DNA of 64,000 bases. Origin: Gemmatimonadetes bacterium SCN 70-22 (GTDB lineage: Bacteria; Gemmatimonadota; Gemmatimonadetes; Gemmatimonadales; Gemmatimonadaceae). The notes beneath the pieces were generated by a model. It saw only the letters and a program-made list of their open reading frames with translations, had not been told where the DNA came from and did no database searches. Below are positions 16,868 to 25,893 of the stretch, piece by piece. The stretch lies in NCBI GenBank assembly GCA_001724275.1, contig MEDZ01000007.1:1-64000 (forward strand), read 5' to 3'. The position numbers were made by a program, and so were the translations under genes. Numbering within the stretch: position 1 is the first letter of the stretch; each line of letters begins with the position of its first letter.

Positions 16868-19807
16868 ATGTCGCACAGTGCGCGACGCGCTCGCTGGCTG
16901 GCCGGTGGTGCCGCCCTCGTCCTGGGTGCGGTGGCGCTCCCGGTGCCGGGAGGCGCCCAGAATGCCCAGCAGAACGACGAGGAGTACACGCGCCTCATCA
17001 AGGAGAACCTGCGCGACCCGCGCATCACGACCGAACTGGTCGACCATCTCCCGGCGTCGGCCACCGTCCCGACGCCGCTCAAGTTCCACGGGCGGATCGT
17101 CGGCCAGCCGGGGGAGCTGACCTACGCCAGGGACATCCAGCGCTACTTCGACGCCCTCGCCAAGGCGTCGCCGCGGGCGAAGTTCTGGACGATCGGGAAG
17201 TCGGAAGAGGGGCGCGACATGTTCGTCCTCGCGATCGCCGACGAGGCGACGATCCGGGATCTCGACCGGTACAAGGGGTACCTGGCGCAGCTGACCGACG
17301 CGCGCAAGACGAGCGACGACCAGGCGAAGGCGATCGTCGCCCAGGCCAAGCCGATCTACTGGCTCACGAGCGGGATGCACTCGCCCGAGACCGGCGGTCC
17401 GGAGACGCTGCAGGAGCTGGCGTACCGCCTCATCGTGGAGGAAACGCCGTACGTGCAGGCGATCCGCAACAACGTGATCACCTTCATCACGCCGGTGATC
17501 GAGGTCGACGGGCGCGAGAAGCAGGTGGACACCTACTACTTCAACAAGAAGCGCCCGCAGGGGAGCGAGCGTCTCCCGCTGATGTACTGGGGGAAGTACG
17601 TGGCCCACGACAACAACCGCGACAACATCGGGCAGTTCCTCAAGCTGTCGCAGCACGTGAACCGGTTCTTCCTCGAGTGGCACCCTCCCATCATGCACGA
17701 CCTGCACGAGGCCTCGAACTACCTCTACACCTCGACCGGGACCGGGCCGTACAACGAGGCGATCGACCCCATCACGGTCGACGAGTGGTGGCTCCTGGCC
17801 AAGACCGAGGTCATGGAGTTGACGAAGCGCGGCGTGCCGGGGGTGTGGACGTACGGCTTCTACGATGGATGGGTCCCGAACTACATGTTCTTCGCGGCGC
17901 ATGCGCATAACGCGACGGGACGCTTCTACGAGGTGCAGAGCTACGGGCCGGATACCACCACGGTGCGCCTCGGCGCCACGCAGACGAGCCGGGAGTGGTT
18001 CCGCCCCAACCCGCCGCTCGCGAGCATCAAGTGGGGGCCGCGCAACAACGTCAACATCCAGCAGTCGGCGCTCCTCATCGCCCTCAACCACGTGGCGAAG
18101 AACAAGGAGACCTACCTGGAGAACTACTGGCTCAAGAACAAGCGCCAGGTGGAGAAGGGGCGGAACGGTCCGGTGCACGCCTGGGTCATCCCGGCGGGGC
18201 AGCGGCGCAAGGGCGAGGTGGCCGATGCGGTCAACGCCCTCCGGACACAGGGGCTCGAGTTCCACACCGCCAGCGCCGCGTTCAAGGCGGGGAACGTCGA
18301 GGTGCAGGCGGGGGACTACATCATCCGCGCCGACCAGCCGTATCGCATCATCCCCGAGATGTACTTCTCCACGCAGAACTTCCCGCCGGCGAACCCGCGC
18401 CCGTATGACGACACCGGCTGGACGTACCAGCTCACGCGCAACTTCAAGGTGCTGGAGGTGACGGACAAGGCGATCCTCACCGCCGCCATGGCGCCGGTGA
18501 CGGCAGACGTCAAGCCGGCCGGGGGGATCGAGGGGACGGGGCCGGTGGTGGTCGTGGAACACACGACCGACAACAACCTGATGAAGTTCCGCTTCGCGAA
18601 TGCGTCGGTGCGGATGCTGGCCGCCGAGGCCGACTTCACGCTCAACGGGAAGAGCTATCGCGCCGGCTCGTTCATCATCCCCAGCGCCGACCGTGCGCGC
18701 CTCGACGCCTCGCTGCGCGAGCTCGGGCTCACCGCGGTCGCGGTCGCCGCGGCGCCCACCGTCGCGACGCACGATCTCGACATCCCCCGTATCGGCTACG
18801 TGCACGCCTGGCAACGCACCCAGGACGAGGGGTGGGTGCGGGCCGCGCTCGACACGTATGGCGTCCCCTACACGTACTTCGCCGACCAGAAGCTCAAGGA
18901 GGGAAATCTCCGGGCGAAGTATGACGTGATCGTCTTCCCGCACGTCGGGGGGAACGCGGTGTCGCAGGTGAACGGGATTTCCAGGACGTCGGCCCACCCG
19001 CTCCCCTACAAGAAGACAGCAGCCACGCCAAACCTGGGCGCCCTCGACCAGTCCGACGACATCCGCGGCGGCATGGGAATCGAGGGGCTGGCCGAGCTCG
19101 CGAAGTTCGTGCGTTCGGGGGGGACCCTGATCGTCGAGGGGTCGACGGCGACCATCTTCCCGACCTTCGGCCTGACCTCCGGGATCACGATCGAGGAGCC
19201 CGCGGCCCTGTTCGCGCGCGGGTCGATCATGCGGGGGATGATCGCCGACAAGGCGAGCCCGATCGTCTATGGCTACGAAGGGGGGCAGTTCCCCGTGTAC
19301 TTCAATCAGGCCCCGGTCATCAGTGCGGGGGGAAGCGGGGTGCCGCCGCAGTTCGCCGCCCTCCTCGGTGGTGGCGGGGGGCCGAGCCAGAACATCACCC
19401 CCATGGCCGGCCGGTTGCACCTGTCGCCATGGGAGCCCGACTCGTCCGCGGCGCGACGCGTCAGCGAAGGGGCCCAGAACGAGGCCGCCAACCTGCGGTC
19501 CATGGCGGCCCAGTTCGGGATCAACCTCGACCAGGGGCGCCCGCGCGTCGTGATGTCGTTCCCCACCAACCCGAACGACATGCTGCTGTCGGGGACGCTG
19601 CAGAACGGGCAGCTCCTGTCGGGACGCGCGCAGGTCGTCGACGCCCAGGTCGGCGACGGACACGTGGTCATGTTCGCCATCCGTCCCTTCTGGCGGTGGC
19701 AGACGCAGGGGACCTACTTCCTGGGCTTCAACGCGATCCTCAACTGGAACGACCTCAACGCGGGGAAGGGGAGCCAACCCGCATCCACGACGTCGCCAGG
19801 TCGCTAG
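16868..19807 (+). CDS. Secreted M14-family zinc carboxypeptidase-like protein
   Basis: A signal peptide (about residues 5-30, ending at GGAQ) precedes an M14-type peptidase domain. The zinc motif HSPE (H171, E174) lies in a TSGMHSPETGG context, and HDLHEAS further on supplies the likely third ligand. The remaining 550 residues hold beta-rich regions and a glutamine-amidotransferase-like fold hint (GGTLIVEGS), as in large M14 proteins of soil bacteria. Length 979 residues. ATG 16868 starts directly before the leader; an in-frame ATG 30 codons earlier gives a poor leader. It probably trims peptides outside the inner membrane. An 8-bp repeat array and a convergent gene follow. Confidence 0.85.
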   Translation: MSHSARRARWLAGGAALVLGAVALPVPGGAQNAQQNDEEYTRLIKENLRDPRITTELVDHLPASATVPTPLKFHGRIVGQPGELTYARDIQRYFDALAKASPRAKFWTIGKSEEGRDMFVLAIADEATIRDLDRYKGYLAQLTDARKTSDDQAKAIVAQAKPIYWLTSGMHSPETGGPETLQELAYRLIVEETPYVQAIRNNVITFITPVIEVDGREKQVDTYYFNKKRPQGSERLPLMYWGKYVAHDNNRDNIGQFLKLSQHVNRFFLEWHPPIMHDLHEASNYLYTSTGTGPYNEAIDPITVDEWWLLAKTEVMELTKRGVPGVWTYGFYDGWVPNYMFFAAHAHNATGRFYEVQSYGPDTTTVRLGATQTSREWFRPNPPLASIKWGPRNNVNIQQSALLIALNHVAKNKETYLENYWLKNKRQVEKGRNGPVHAWVIPAGQRRKGEVADAVNALRTQGLEFHTASAAFKAGNVEVQAGDYIIRADQPYRIIPEMYFSTQNFPPANPRPYDDTGWTYQLTRNFKVLEVTDKAILTAAMAPVTADVKPAGGIEGTGPVVVVEHTTDNNLMKFRFANASVRMLAAEADFTLNGKSYRAGSFIIPSADRARLDASLRELGLTAVAVAAAPTVATHDLDIPRIGYVHAWQRTQDEGWVRAALDTYGVPYTYFADQKLKEGNLRAKYDVIVFPHVGGNAVSQVNGISRTSAHPLPYKKTAATPNLGALDQSDDIRGGMGIEGLAELAKFVRSGGTLIVEGSTATIFPTFGLTSGITIEEPAALFARGSIMRGMIADKASPIVYGYEGGQFPVYFNQAPVISAGGSGVPPQFAALLGGGGGPSQNITPMAGRLHLSPWEPDSSAARRVSEGAQNEAANLRSMAAQFGINLDQGRPRVVMSFPTNPNDMLLSGTLQNGQLLSGRAQVVDAQVGDGHVVMFAIRPFWRWQTQGTYFLGFNAILNWNDLNAGKGSQPASTTSPGR

Positions 19808-19880
19808 CGCTCGAGATCCGCGCCGGCACTGCCCGAGAACGAAAGGCGAGAGGGCGAGCACACCAGCTCGTCCTCTCGGC

Positions 19881-19936
19881 TTCTCGTCTTCTCGTCTTCT
19901 CGTCTTCTCGTCTTCTCGTCTTCTCGTCTTCTCGTC
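19881..19936. repeat. Seven perfect tandem copies of an 8-bp unit
   Basis: The unit TTCTCGTC is repeated seven times without change. The array fills most of the gap between two convergent genes and its right end touches the stop codon of the minus-strand gene (stop 19937-19939). The unit length is not a multiple of three and the array is outside both genes, so copy number can vary freely. Confidence 0.95.
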
Positions 19937-20629
19937 CTAAGACGCCTTGATGTAGGCGCACCCCGCTTCCTGCGCACGAATGACGGCAAAGACGCCGGAT
20001 GGCTGCAGGATCACGCCGGGGACGAGGGCATCGAGCGCGACCTTCTGCGCCGCCTCCTCGCTGGACTTGTCGGCATCCTTCACCAGCGCGACCAGGTCCT
20101 GCAGGGCAAGGTTGCACGCCAGGACCGTGACGCCGCGCGCCAGCTGCTTGTGGAGCCCGGCCTGGTCGAACGGGGCCGGCACTCCGTCCTTCTCGTCGAT
20201 CAGCGCCGGGTTCTTGTCGATCGGTTCGCCGGTGAGCGGATGGGTGACGCCCTTGAGCTTGGCGATGCCATAGCGGTCCCAGAACGACGGCTGCATGGCC
20301 AGGACGATCGCGTTGTGGCGAATCACGATCACCGGCGACATGTCCTTCGGGGCGATCCTGAGCACCTGCTGGTATTGCCCGACCCACGCGTTGGCGCGCC
20401 AGACTCCGAATCCGCTCTCGATCTCGGCGACGTCGAACACCGCCTTGTGGCGTCCGCTGATCCGGGTCGGCCAGCTGGTGTTCCACTCCTCGGCGACGGG
20501 ACCTGTCGGCCCACTTCGGTGGGCGGCGGGCGCGGATTGGATCGGAAGGAGATCGAGCGGGAGCGACCAGGCGCCGAGCAGGGCGGCGCTGGCGGTGGAG
20601 CGTCCGAGAAACTCGCGGCGCGTCGACAT
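19937..20629 (-). CDS. Tat-exported DsrE-like protein, copy 1
   Basis: The N-terminus is a twin-arginine signal (STRREFLGR plus hydrophobic stretch), so the 230-residue protein should be exported folded. The body resembles the DsrE/YchN fold: a VIVIRHNAIVLAM strand, LARGVTVLACNLAL with a cysteine where DsrE proteins carry their sulfur-relay cysteine, and the closing VPGVILQPSGVFAVIRAQEAGCAYI, close to the family's PSGV-RLQE-G-AYI ending. A second cysteine lies in that last motif. DsrE proteins are normally cytoplasmic sulfur carriers; a periplasmic role in sulfur handling is inferred from the neighbours. Confidence 0.75.
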   Translation of the reverse strand: MSTRREFLGRSTASAALLGAWSLPLDLLPIQSAPAAHRSGPTGPVAEEWNTSWPTRISGRHKAVFDVAEIESGFGVWRANAWVGQYQQVLRIAPKDMSPVIVIRHNAIVLAMQPSFWDRYGIAKLKGVTHPLTGEPIDKNPALIDEKDGVPAPFDQAGLHKQLARGVTVLACNLALQDLVALVKDADKSSEEAAQKVALDALVPGVILQPSGVFAVIRAQEAGCAYIKAS

Positions 20630-20777
20630 GATGGGGGTCCCTGAGGGGAAGAGTTCCTAAAAACCTAGCCCATCCGTCGCGAGCGCAGCAAGCGCGCGTG
20701 TGCCGGGCGGCGACGCGACACAGGGGCGAACGCCGATCGCGCTCGCCCCTGTCTCGTCCCCCGGGGGGATGAGCCCC

Positions 20778-21476
20778 TCACGCCGACCGGATGTAGGTGC
20801 ACCCGGCCTCCTGCGCCCGGGTGGCGGCGAAGACCCCCGACGGCTGCAAGATCACGCCCGGGACGAGGGCCTCCACCGCGGCACGGTGCGCCGCGTCGTC
20901 GCCGAGCTTGTGCTTGTCCTTGATGAACGGGAGGATGAAGGCGCCCAGCGCGAGGTTGCAGGCCAGCACCACGACCCCGCTCGCCAGCTGCTTGTGCAGC
21001 CCGGCGTTGGTGAACGGCGCGGGAATGCCGTCCTTCTCGTCGAGCAGCACCGGGTTCTGGTCGAGCGGCTGCCCGGTGAGGGGGTGCATGACGCCCTTGG
21101 CCTTGCCCACGCCGTACTTGTCCCAGAACGACTGCTGCATGGCCAGGATGATGGCGTTGTGGCGCAGGACGATGACCGGGGAGAGCTGGGCGGCGGTCAC
21201 GTTCATGAGCTGGGCGTACTGCCCGGCCCACGCCGCGGCGCGCCAGACGCCGAAGCCGCTCTCCACTTCGGCGACGTCGAAGAGCGCCTTGTACTTGCCG
21301 GTGATGCGCGATGGCCAGGAGAGATTCCATCCGTCCTGGGTGGCGGGCGAATCGTTAGGTGGGGCAGCCGGTGCCGCGGCCGCGGGGGAGGGGTGGAGGG
21401 CCAGCGGAAGGGCCATGGTGCCGAACAGGGCGGCTCCGGTGGCTCCCTGTTGCAGGAAGGCGCGACGCGTCGACAT
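20778..21476 (-). CDS. Tat-exported DsrE-like protein, copy 2
   Basis: This 232-residue protein is a tandem paralogue of the preceding gene. Both share the Tat leader, the ESGFGVWRA block, the PLTGQPLDQNP-type segment, the VVVLACNLAL cysteine strand and the PSGVFAATRAQEAGC ending. Spacing of 148 bp and the same strand suggest one transcription unit, with this copy first. It is divergent from the YeiH-type exporter gene, placing both copies at the edge of the thiosulfate locus. DsrE-type proteins often act as hetero-oligomers, so the pair may form one. Confidence 0.75.
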   Translation of the reverse strand: MSTRRAFLQQGATGAALFGTMALPLALHPSPAAAAPAAPPNDSPATQDGWNLSWPSRITGKYKALFDVAEVESGFGVWRAAAWAGQYAQLMNVTAAQLSPVIVLRHNAIILAMQQSFWDKYGVGKAKGVMHPLTGQPLDQNPVLLDEKDGIPAPFTNAGLHKQLASGVVVLACNLALGAFILPFIKDKHKLGDDAAHRAAVEALVPGVILQPSGVFAATRAQEAGCTYIRSA

Positions 21477-21580
21477 GGGTGTCCCTCGAGGGAAGGGTCG
21501 AGCGCACTACATAGGGATGGCCGGGGGGGAATTGCAAGCAACCCGGGCGGTGGCCTTGGCTGGATGGTTGAGCAGGTTTA

Positions 21581-22690
21581 ATGGCCGAGCCCGTTGAATT
21601 GGCGCCGGTCCCCCCGCTCTATTCGGGGATGAACTCCCACATGCCGGATCCCCCCCGTGGAGTGGAGCGCGGCCTCGCCGCGCGCGTGACGCGCATCGCC
21701 CCCGGCTTCGCGCTCTCGGTGGCGCTCACGGCCGTTGGGGTCGCCCTGTCCTCGTTGTTGCACCCGCTGCTCGGGCGCGCGGCGCCCGACGCGATCGTCC
21801 TGTCGCTGGTGGGCGGGGTCGTCGTCCGGGCGCTGTGGGTGCCGACGTCCCGCTTCCAGCCGGGGATCGGCTTCTCCGCGAAGGAGGTGCTGGAGTGGGC
21901 GATCGTCCTGCTGGGGCTGACGACCAACCTCCGCACCTTCGCCTCGGCGGGCGGCCCGCTCCTGGCGGGGATCATCGGCGCGGTCACGACGGCGATCGTC
22001 GTCGGATTCGTCGTGGGGCGCGCCGTCGGGCTGAGCCACCCGCACGCCCTTCTCGTGGCGAGCGGCAACGCGATCTGCGGCAACTCGGCGATCGTCGCCG
22101 TCGCGGCGGTGAACGGTGCCACGAAGGAGGAGGTCGCCTCATCCATCGCCTACACCGCGGTCTTCGGTCTCGCCGTCGTGCTCGCGCTCCCCGTCCTTGC
22201 TCCGCTCCTCCACCTCAGCGACTTCCAGTACGGCATCGTGACGGGGCTGTCGGTGTACGCCGTCCCCCAGGTGCTCGCGGCGGCGTATCCCGTGAGCGTG
22301 GTCTCGGGACAGACCGGGATGCTCGTGAAACTGGTACGCGTGCTACTGCTTGGCCCGGTCGTCCTCCTGGTGGCGCTGTGGGAGCGGCGCCGCGGCATCG
22401 CGCGTGACACCGCGGCGACGCGGAAGGCTTCCTATCTCCCGTGGTTCGTGGTGGGGTTCATGGTGGCTGCCGTCGTCCAGACGGCGGGGGTGGTGCCGTC
22501 GCCGGTCACGACGGCGGCCAAGGCGATCTCGCACTGGGCGACGATCGCCTCCATGGCGGCACTGGGGCTGGCCGTGGAGGTGGCGGCGGTGCGGCGTGTC
22601 GGGGGGCGGGTGGCGGCGGCCGTCACGGCATCGCTGGCGTTCCTGCTGGTCCTGAGCGTATGGTTGGCGAGAGTCGTGTTGCCCACCTGA
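21581..22690 (+). CDS. YeiH-family putative sulfate/sulfite exporter
   Basis: The 369-residue protein has about ten membrane helices and the conserved features of the YeiH/UPF0324 family: GIGFSAKEVLEWAIVLLG, ASGNAICGNSAIVAVA, and the SGLSVYAVPQVLAAA-type helix. Family members are annotated as sulfate exporters, on limited experimental support. ATG 21581 is used; ATGs at 21629 and 21641 would drop a hydrophilic lead. Its place immediately before tsdA/soxC fits disposal of the sulfite or sulfate that those enzymes produce. Confidence 0.82.
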   Translation: MAEPVELAPVPPLYSGMNSHMPDPPRGVERGLAARVTRIAPGFALSVALTAVGVALSSLLHPLLGRAAPDAIVLSLVGGVVVRALWVPTSRFQPGIGFSAKEVLEWAIVLLGLTTNLRTFASAGGPLLAGIIGAVTTAIVVGFVVGRAVGLSHPHALLVASGNAICGNSAIVAVAAVNGATKEEVASSIAYTAVFGLAVVLALPVLAPLLHLSDFQYGIVTGLSVYAVPQVLAAAYPVSVVSGQTGMLVKLVRVLLLGPVVLLVALWERRRGIARDTAATRKASYLPWFVVGFMVAAVVQTAGVVPSPVTTAAKAISHWATIASMAALGLAVEVAAVRRVGGRVAAAVTASLAFLLVLSVWLARVVLPT

Positions 22691-22717
22691 ACGGGTAGGT
22701 GGCGCGATTGCGGGCCG

Positions 22718-22746
22718 TTGACGGGCAGGAAGTATATTACCGTATC
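22718..22746 (+). promoter_or_regulatory. Promoter/operator region of the tsdA operon
   Basis: A TTGACG box at 22718-22723 lies 17 bp before CGTATC at 22741-22746, a weak sigma-70 type pair. Between them is the AT-rich near-palindrome GTATATTAC (22732-22740). Its AGTATATTA core (22731-22739) recurs exactly at the promoter of the second ArsR gene. In DNA this rich in GC, a shared nine-base AT-rich word in two promoters suggests one regulator, probably ArsR. The function is inferred. Confidence 0.5.
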
Positions 22747-22786
22747 GGCGTATCTCGGAATAATGATCCAGAGCGAGGGGAAATCC

Positions 22787-23761
22787 ATGGGCAGGAAGCT
22801 GATGGGGATGGCGCTGGCCGCCACGGCGGTCGCCCTGGCCGCGTGCCAGGGAGCGGGGAAGGAAGCGGCGCCGGCGGCGGCCGCCGCCGGCGAGGGCAAG
22901 GCGGTCCAGTTCGTCGAGGCCAACTGGCGCCCGGCCACCGAGCAGGACATCCCGAACGACTCGTTAGGTGCGTCGATCCGCCGCGGGCTCTACCTCCTGC
23001 GCTTCACGCCGGAGTCCCTCCCCAACTACGCCACCTCGAGCCTGCGCTGCACCAGCTGCCACCAGCAGGACGGGCTCAAGGCCAGCGCCGCCCCGCTCAC
23101 CGGGAGCCACGCGCGATTCCCCAAGTACATGCCGCGCACCGGCGCCGTCATCGGCCTCGCCGACCGCGTGAACTACTGCTTCACCCGGTCGCTGGCCGGC
23201 AATGCGATCCCGGTCCAGAGCCGCGAGATGCAAGACATCCTCGCCTACCTCTATTTCATCTCCAGGGACGTCCCCGTCGGGACGAAGATCGCCGGCACCG
23301 AAGGGCTCATCAGCATGAAGGACACCCTCGACGGCGACATCGCGCGTGGCGAGACGGTCTTCAAGCGCGACTGCGTCGTCTGCCACCAGGCGGACGGGCA
23401 GGGAAATGCCGCCTTCCCCGCGCTCTGGGGGCCGAAGTCGTACTCCATCGGGGCGTCGATGGCGCGCCAGGAGCGGGCCGCCTCCTTCATCTGGCACAAC
23501 ATGCCGCAGACGAAGCCGGGGTCGCTGACGCCGCAGGAGGCGTTCGACGTCGCGGCCTTCATCAACTCGCACCCCCGGCCGGATTCGCCGGGGAAGGAAC
23601 AGGACTGGCCGACGGGCGGGGCACCCAAGGACGTCCCGTACGGCACCAACGGGCACGAGGCCTATCGCCCGCCCGCGACGCTGGTGCCGCGCAAGAACCC
23701 CAAGGGGACCATCGTGCCGAAGCCGGCCCCGATCGGTGACAGCCGCAAGGCTGGGGAGTAG
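22787..23761 (+). CDS. tsdA: Diheme thiosulfate dehydrogenase TsdA (lipoprotein)
   Basis: TsdA couples two thiosulfates to tetrathionate in the periplasm, passing two electrons to cytochromes. Heme motifs are CTSCH (88-92) and CVVCH (196-200). The VNYCF cysteine (C131) sits where TsdA has its unusual axial Cys ligand to the active-site heme. The FPKYMPRTG, LEDRVN-like and EAFDVAAFINSHPRPD-type blocks match the family. ATG 22787 has a GAGGGG ribosome-binding site and yields a lipoprotein leader with the lipidated Cys at residue 20 (LAAC). soxC follows after 3 bp. The length of 324 residues is usual. Confidence 0.85.
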   Translation: MGRKLMGMALAATAVALAACQGAGKEAAPAAAAAGEGKAVQFVEANWRPATEQDIPNDSLGASIRRGLYLLRFTPESLPNYATSSLRCTSCHQQDGLKASAAPLTGSHARFPKYMPRTGAVIGLADRVNYCFTRSLAGNAIPVQSREMQDILAYLYFISRDVPVGTKIAGTEGLISMKDTLDGDIARGETVFKRDCVVCHQADGQGNAAFPALWGPKSYSIGASMARQERAASFIWHNMPQTKPGSLTPQEAFDVAAFINSHPRPDSPGKEQDWPTGGAPKDVPYGTNGHEAYRPPATLVPRKNPKGTIVPKPAPIGDSRKAGE

Positions 23762-23764
23762 ACC

Positions 23765-25084
23765 ATGTCGACGTCGACCCGCGCCCCCCGCGCGGTGGCT
23801 GCCCCGGGCGATGCCGACCGGGACGCCTCGGCGGAGGGGGGCGCCCTCACCAGGCGCGACCTGCTCGCCGGGGCGGCCGGCGCCGTGGGCGGTGCGCTCC
23901 TCACCGGCATTCCCGGTGTAGCCTCCAGCCAGGCGAAGCCGCCGGCCACGGCGCGACCGGTCGTCCCGGCCGATCCCACCAAGGTCCAGGGGGCACCCAC
24001 CAGCGCCGTCGGCAAGCGCACGCCGTTCTTCGATCCCGCGCGCAACCCGACCGGTGAAGTCGTCGGCAACTCGCTGACGCCGATCGAGAAGCTCAGCGGG
24101 ACGATTACCCCCGCCGACCTGCACTTCGAGCGGCACCACGCGGGAATCCCGGCCATCGATCCCGAGCGGCATACGCTCATGGTGCACGGCCTGGTCGACC
24201 GTCCGACCGTCCTGACGATGGAGGACATCAAGCGCTTCCCGCAGGTGACCCGCACGTACTTCATCGAGTGCTCGGGAAACGGGCGCAACGCCTTCCGCGA
24301 TCCCAAGCCCGAGATGACGCCGCAGAAGGTTGCCGGCATGTCGTGCAACACCGAGTGGACGGGCGTCCCGCTGGCGGTGATCCTGCGCGAAACGGGCGTC
24401 TTGGATTCCGCCAAGTGGTTCCTGGCCGAAGGAGGTGACGCCTGCCTCATGACGCGCTCCGTCCCGATCGAGAAGGCGTGGGATGATGCCATGCTGGTGT
24501 GGGGGCAGAACGGCGAGCTCCTCCGCCCCGAGCAGGGCTTCCCCCTCCGCCTCCTCCTCCCGGGATGGGAGGGCAACATCAACATCAAGTGGCTGCGCCG
24601 CCTCGAGTTCGGGACGCGGCCGTGGATGACGCGGTGGGAGACGTCGAAGTACACGGACCCGCTCCCCAACGGCACGGCGCGCTCGTTCAGCTTCGAGGTC
24701 GACGCCAAGTCGATCATCACCTCTCCCGCCCACCCCGACGTCCTCAAGGGAAAGGGGTGGCGCCCGATCAACGGGATCGCGTGGTCGGGACGCGGGCGCA
24801 TCACGCGCGTCGAGGTGTCGACCGACGGCGGCGCCACGTGGCACGAGGCGGAGTTGATGAATGCGCCGACGCCCAAGGCGCACGTGCGCTTTCAGTACAT
24901 GTGGAACTGGAACGGACGGGCGTCCATCCTGCTCAGCCGCGCGACCGACGAGACGGGGTACCTCCAGCCGACGAGGGCCAAGCTGATCGAGGTGCGCGGG
25001 ATCGGCACCGACTTCCACTTCAACCCGATCTACGGCGCCCGGGTGCAGGCGGACGGCAAGGTCTTCTTCCACGGGGAGACATGA
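23765..25084 (+). CDS. soxC: Sulfane dehydrogenase SoxC (molybdenum cofactor subunit)
   Basis: SoxC is the sulfite-oxidase-fold subunit that oxidises carrier-bound sulfane sulfur and gives electrons to SoxD. A Tat signal (TRRDLL plus hydrophobic run) precedes the SUOX-type domain. The molybdenum-ligating cysteine is C169 in YFIECSGNGR. The dimerisation domain (RGRITRVEVSTDGGATW) and C-terminal signature are present. Length 439 residues. It follows tsdA in the same unit and overlaps the SoxD-like gene by ATGA. No soxXYZAB genes lie in the window, so its substrate carrier is unclear. SorA-type sulfite oxidase is an alternative, less likely given the linked cytochrome's SoxD-like shape. Confidence 0.85.
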   Translation: MSTSTRAPRAVAAPGDADRDASAEGGALTRRDLLAGAAGAVGGALLTGIPGVASSQAKPPATARPVVPADPTKVQGAPTSAVGKRTPFFDPARNPTGEVVGNSLTPIEKLSGTITPADLHFERHHAGIPAIDPERHTLMVHGLVDRPTVLTMEDIKRFPQVTRTYFIECSGNGRNAFRDPKPEMTPQKVAGMSCNTEWTGVPLAVILRETGVLDSAKWFLAEGGDACLMTRSVPIEKAWDDAMLVWGQNGELLRPEQGFPLRLLLPGWEGNINIKWLRRLEFGTRPWMTRWETSKYTDPLPNGTARSFSFEVDAKSIITSPAHPDVLKGKGWRPINGIAWSGRGRITRVEVSTDGGATWHEAELMNAPTPKAHVRFQYMWNWNGRASILLSRATDETGYLQPTRAKLIEVRGIGTDFHFNPIYGARVQADGKVFFHGET

Positions 25085-25764
25085 TGCGGCCCTTGATCGT
25101 CGGACTCGGCGTGCTGGCCGTGGCGGCGTGCGGTGGCGCCGAAGGCGCGCGTGGACGCCGGGGCGACGCCGCGGAGGGCGCGGCCGCTCCGCCAGCGGCA
25201 ACGCCGGCCGCGCCCGCGTTCGCCGACTACGACGCCGGTGCGGTGGCCGGAGGTCCCGGGCGCGACAAGCGCTACGGCTTCGGTCGCAAGGCCACCGACG
25301 CCGAGATCGCCAGGTGGAACCTCGACGTCGGCCCCGACGGCGCCGAGCTCCCGCCGGGGAAGGGGTCGGTGGCCGAGGGCGAGCAGCTGTACCAGGCCCA
25401 GTGCATGATGTGCCACAACCGGAATGGCGAAGGGGTGCCGCCGCTGTACCCCGCACTCATCGGACGCGACCCGAAGGCGGAGGGCTTCCACTTCGCCAGC
25501 GACCCGAAGCTGGTGAAGACGATCGGCAACTATTGGCCGCATGCGACCACCGTGTTCGACTACGTGAAACGCGCCATGCCGCTCACCGCGCCAGGGTCGC
25601 TGACGGACAACCAGGTCTATGCGCTGACGGCATTCCTGCTGTCGGCCAACAAGGTCATCCCCGCGGATGCGGTGCTCGACGCCGACGCCTTGCGCGCGGT
25701 CAGGATGCCGTACGCCGACAAGTTCGTCCCCGACGATCGTCGGGGCGGTCCGGAAGTGAAATGA
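25081..25764 (+). CDS. soxD: SoxD-like cytochrome c lipoprotein
   Basis: This 227-residue monoheme cytochrome c has a lipoprotein leader (LAVAAC), a KRYGFGRKATDAEIARWN segment typical of SoxD partners, one CMMCH heme site and a downstream methionine in KRAMPL that fits as sixth ligand. It would take electrons from SoxC. Canonical Paracoccus SoxD is diheme and longer, so this is a short monoheme form. ATG 25081 overlaps the soxC stop. A 129-bp gap separates it from the transporter genes. Confidence 0.78.
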   Translation: MMRPLIVGLGVLAVAACGGAEGARGRRGDAAEGAAAPPAATPAAPAFADYDAGAVAGGPGRDKRYGFGRKATDAEIARWNLDVGPDGAELPPGKGSVAEGEQLYQAQCMMCHNRNGEGVPPLYPALIGRDPKAEGFHFASDPKLVKTIGNYWPHATTVFDYVKRAMPLTAPGSLTDNQVYALTAFLLSANKVIPADAVLDADALRAVRMPYADKFVPDDRRGGPEVK

Positions 25765-25893
25765 TCGGTGCCCCGACCGAGCCGCCGTCCCGGGATGCGG
25801 CCCGGCGGATCGCGAGGTGAAGTCTCCCACCCCACCCGTCCCACCCGTCCGCTCAGCGAGACGGCAACGCGAGTTCCCACGAAAGGAGGAATC

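Noticed and set aside
16559-19861. Uninterrupted minus-strand frame of about 1,100 codons antisense to the M14-type gene
   Set aside because: It is Arg/Val/Gly-rich with no domain, while the plus strand has a full peptidase. High-GC DNA gives long antisense frames.
19881-19936. Phase-variable coding repeat
   Set aside because: The array lies after the stop codons of both convergent genes, so copy changes cannot shift a reading frame.
22964-25456. Minus-strand frame of about 830 codons antisense to tsdA, soxC and soxD
   Set aside because: It has no family features and is explained by third-position GC in three well-supported genes.
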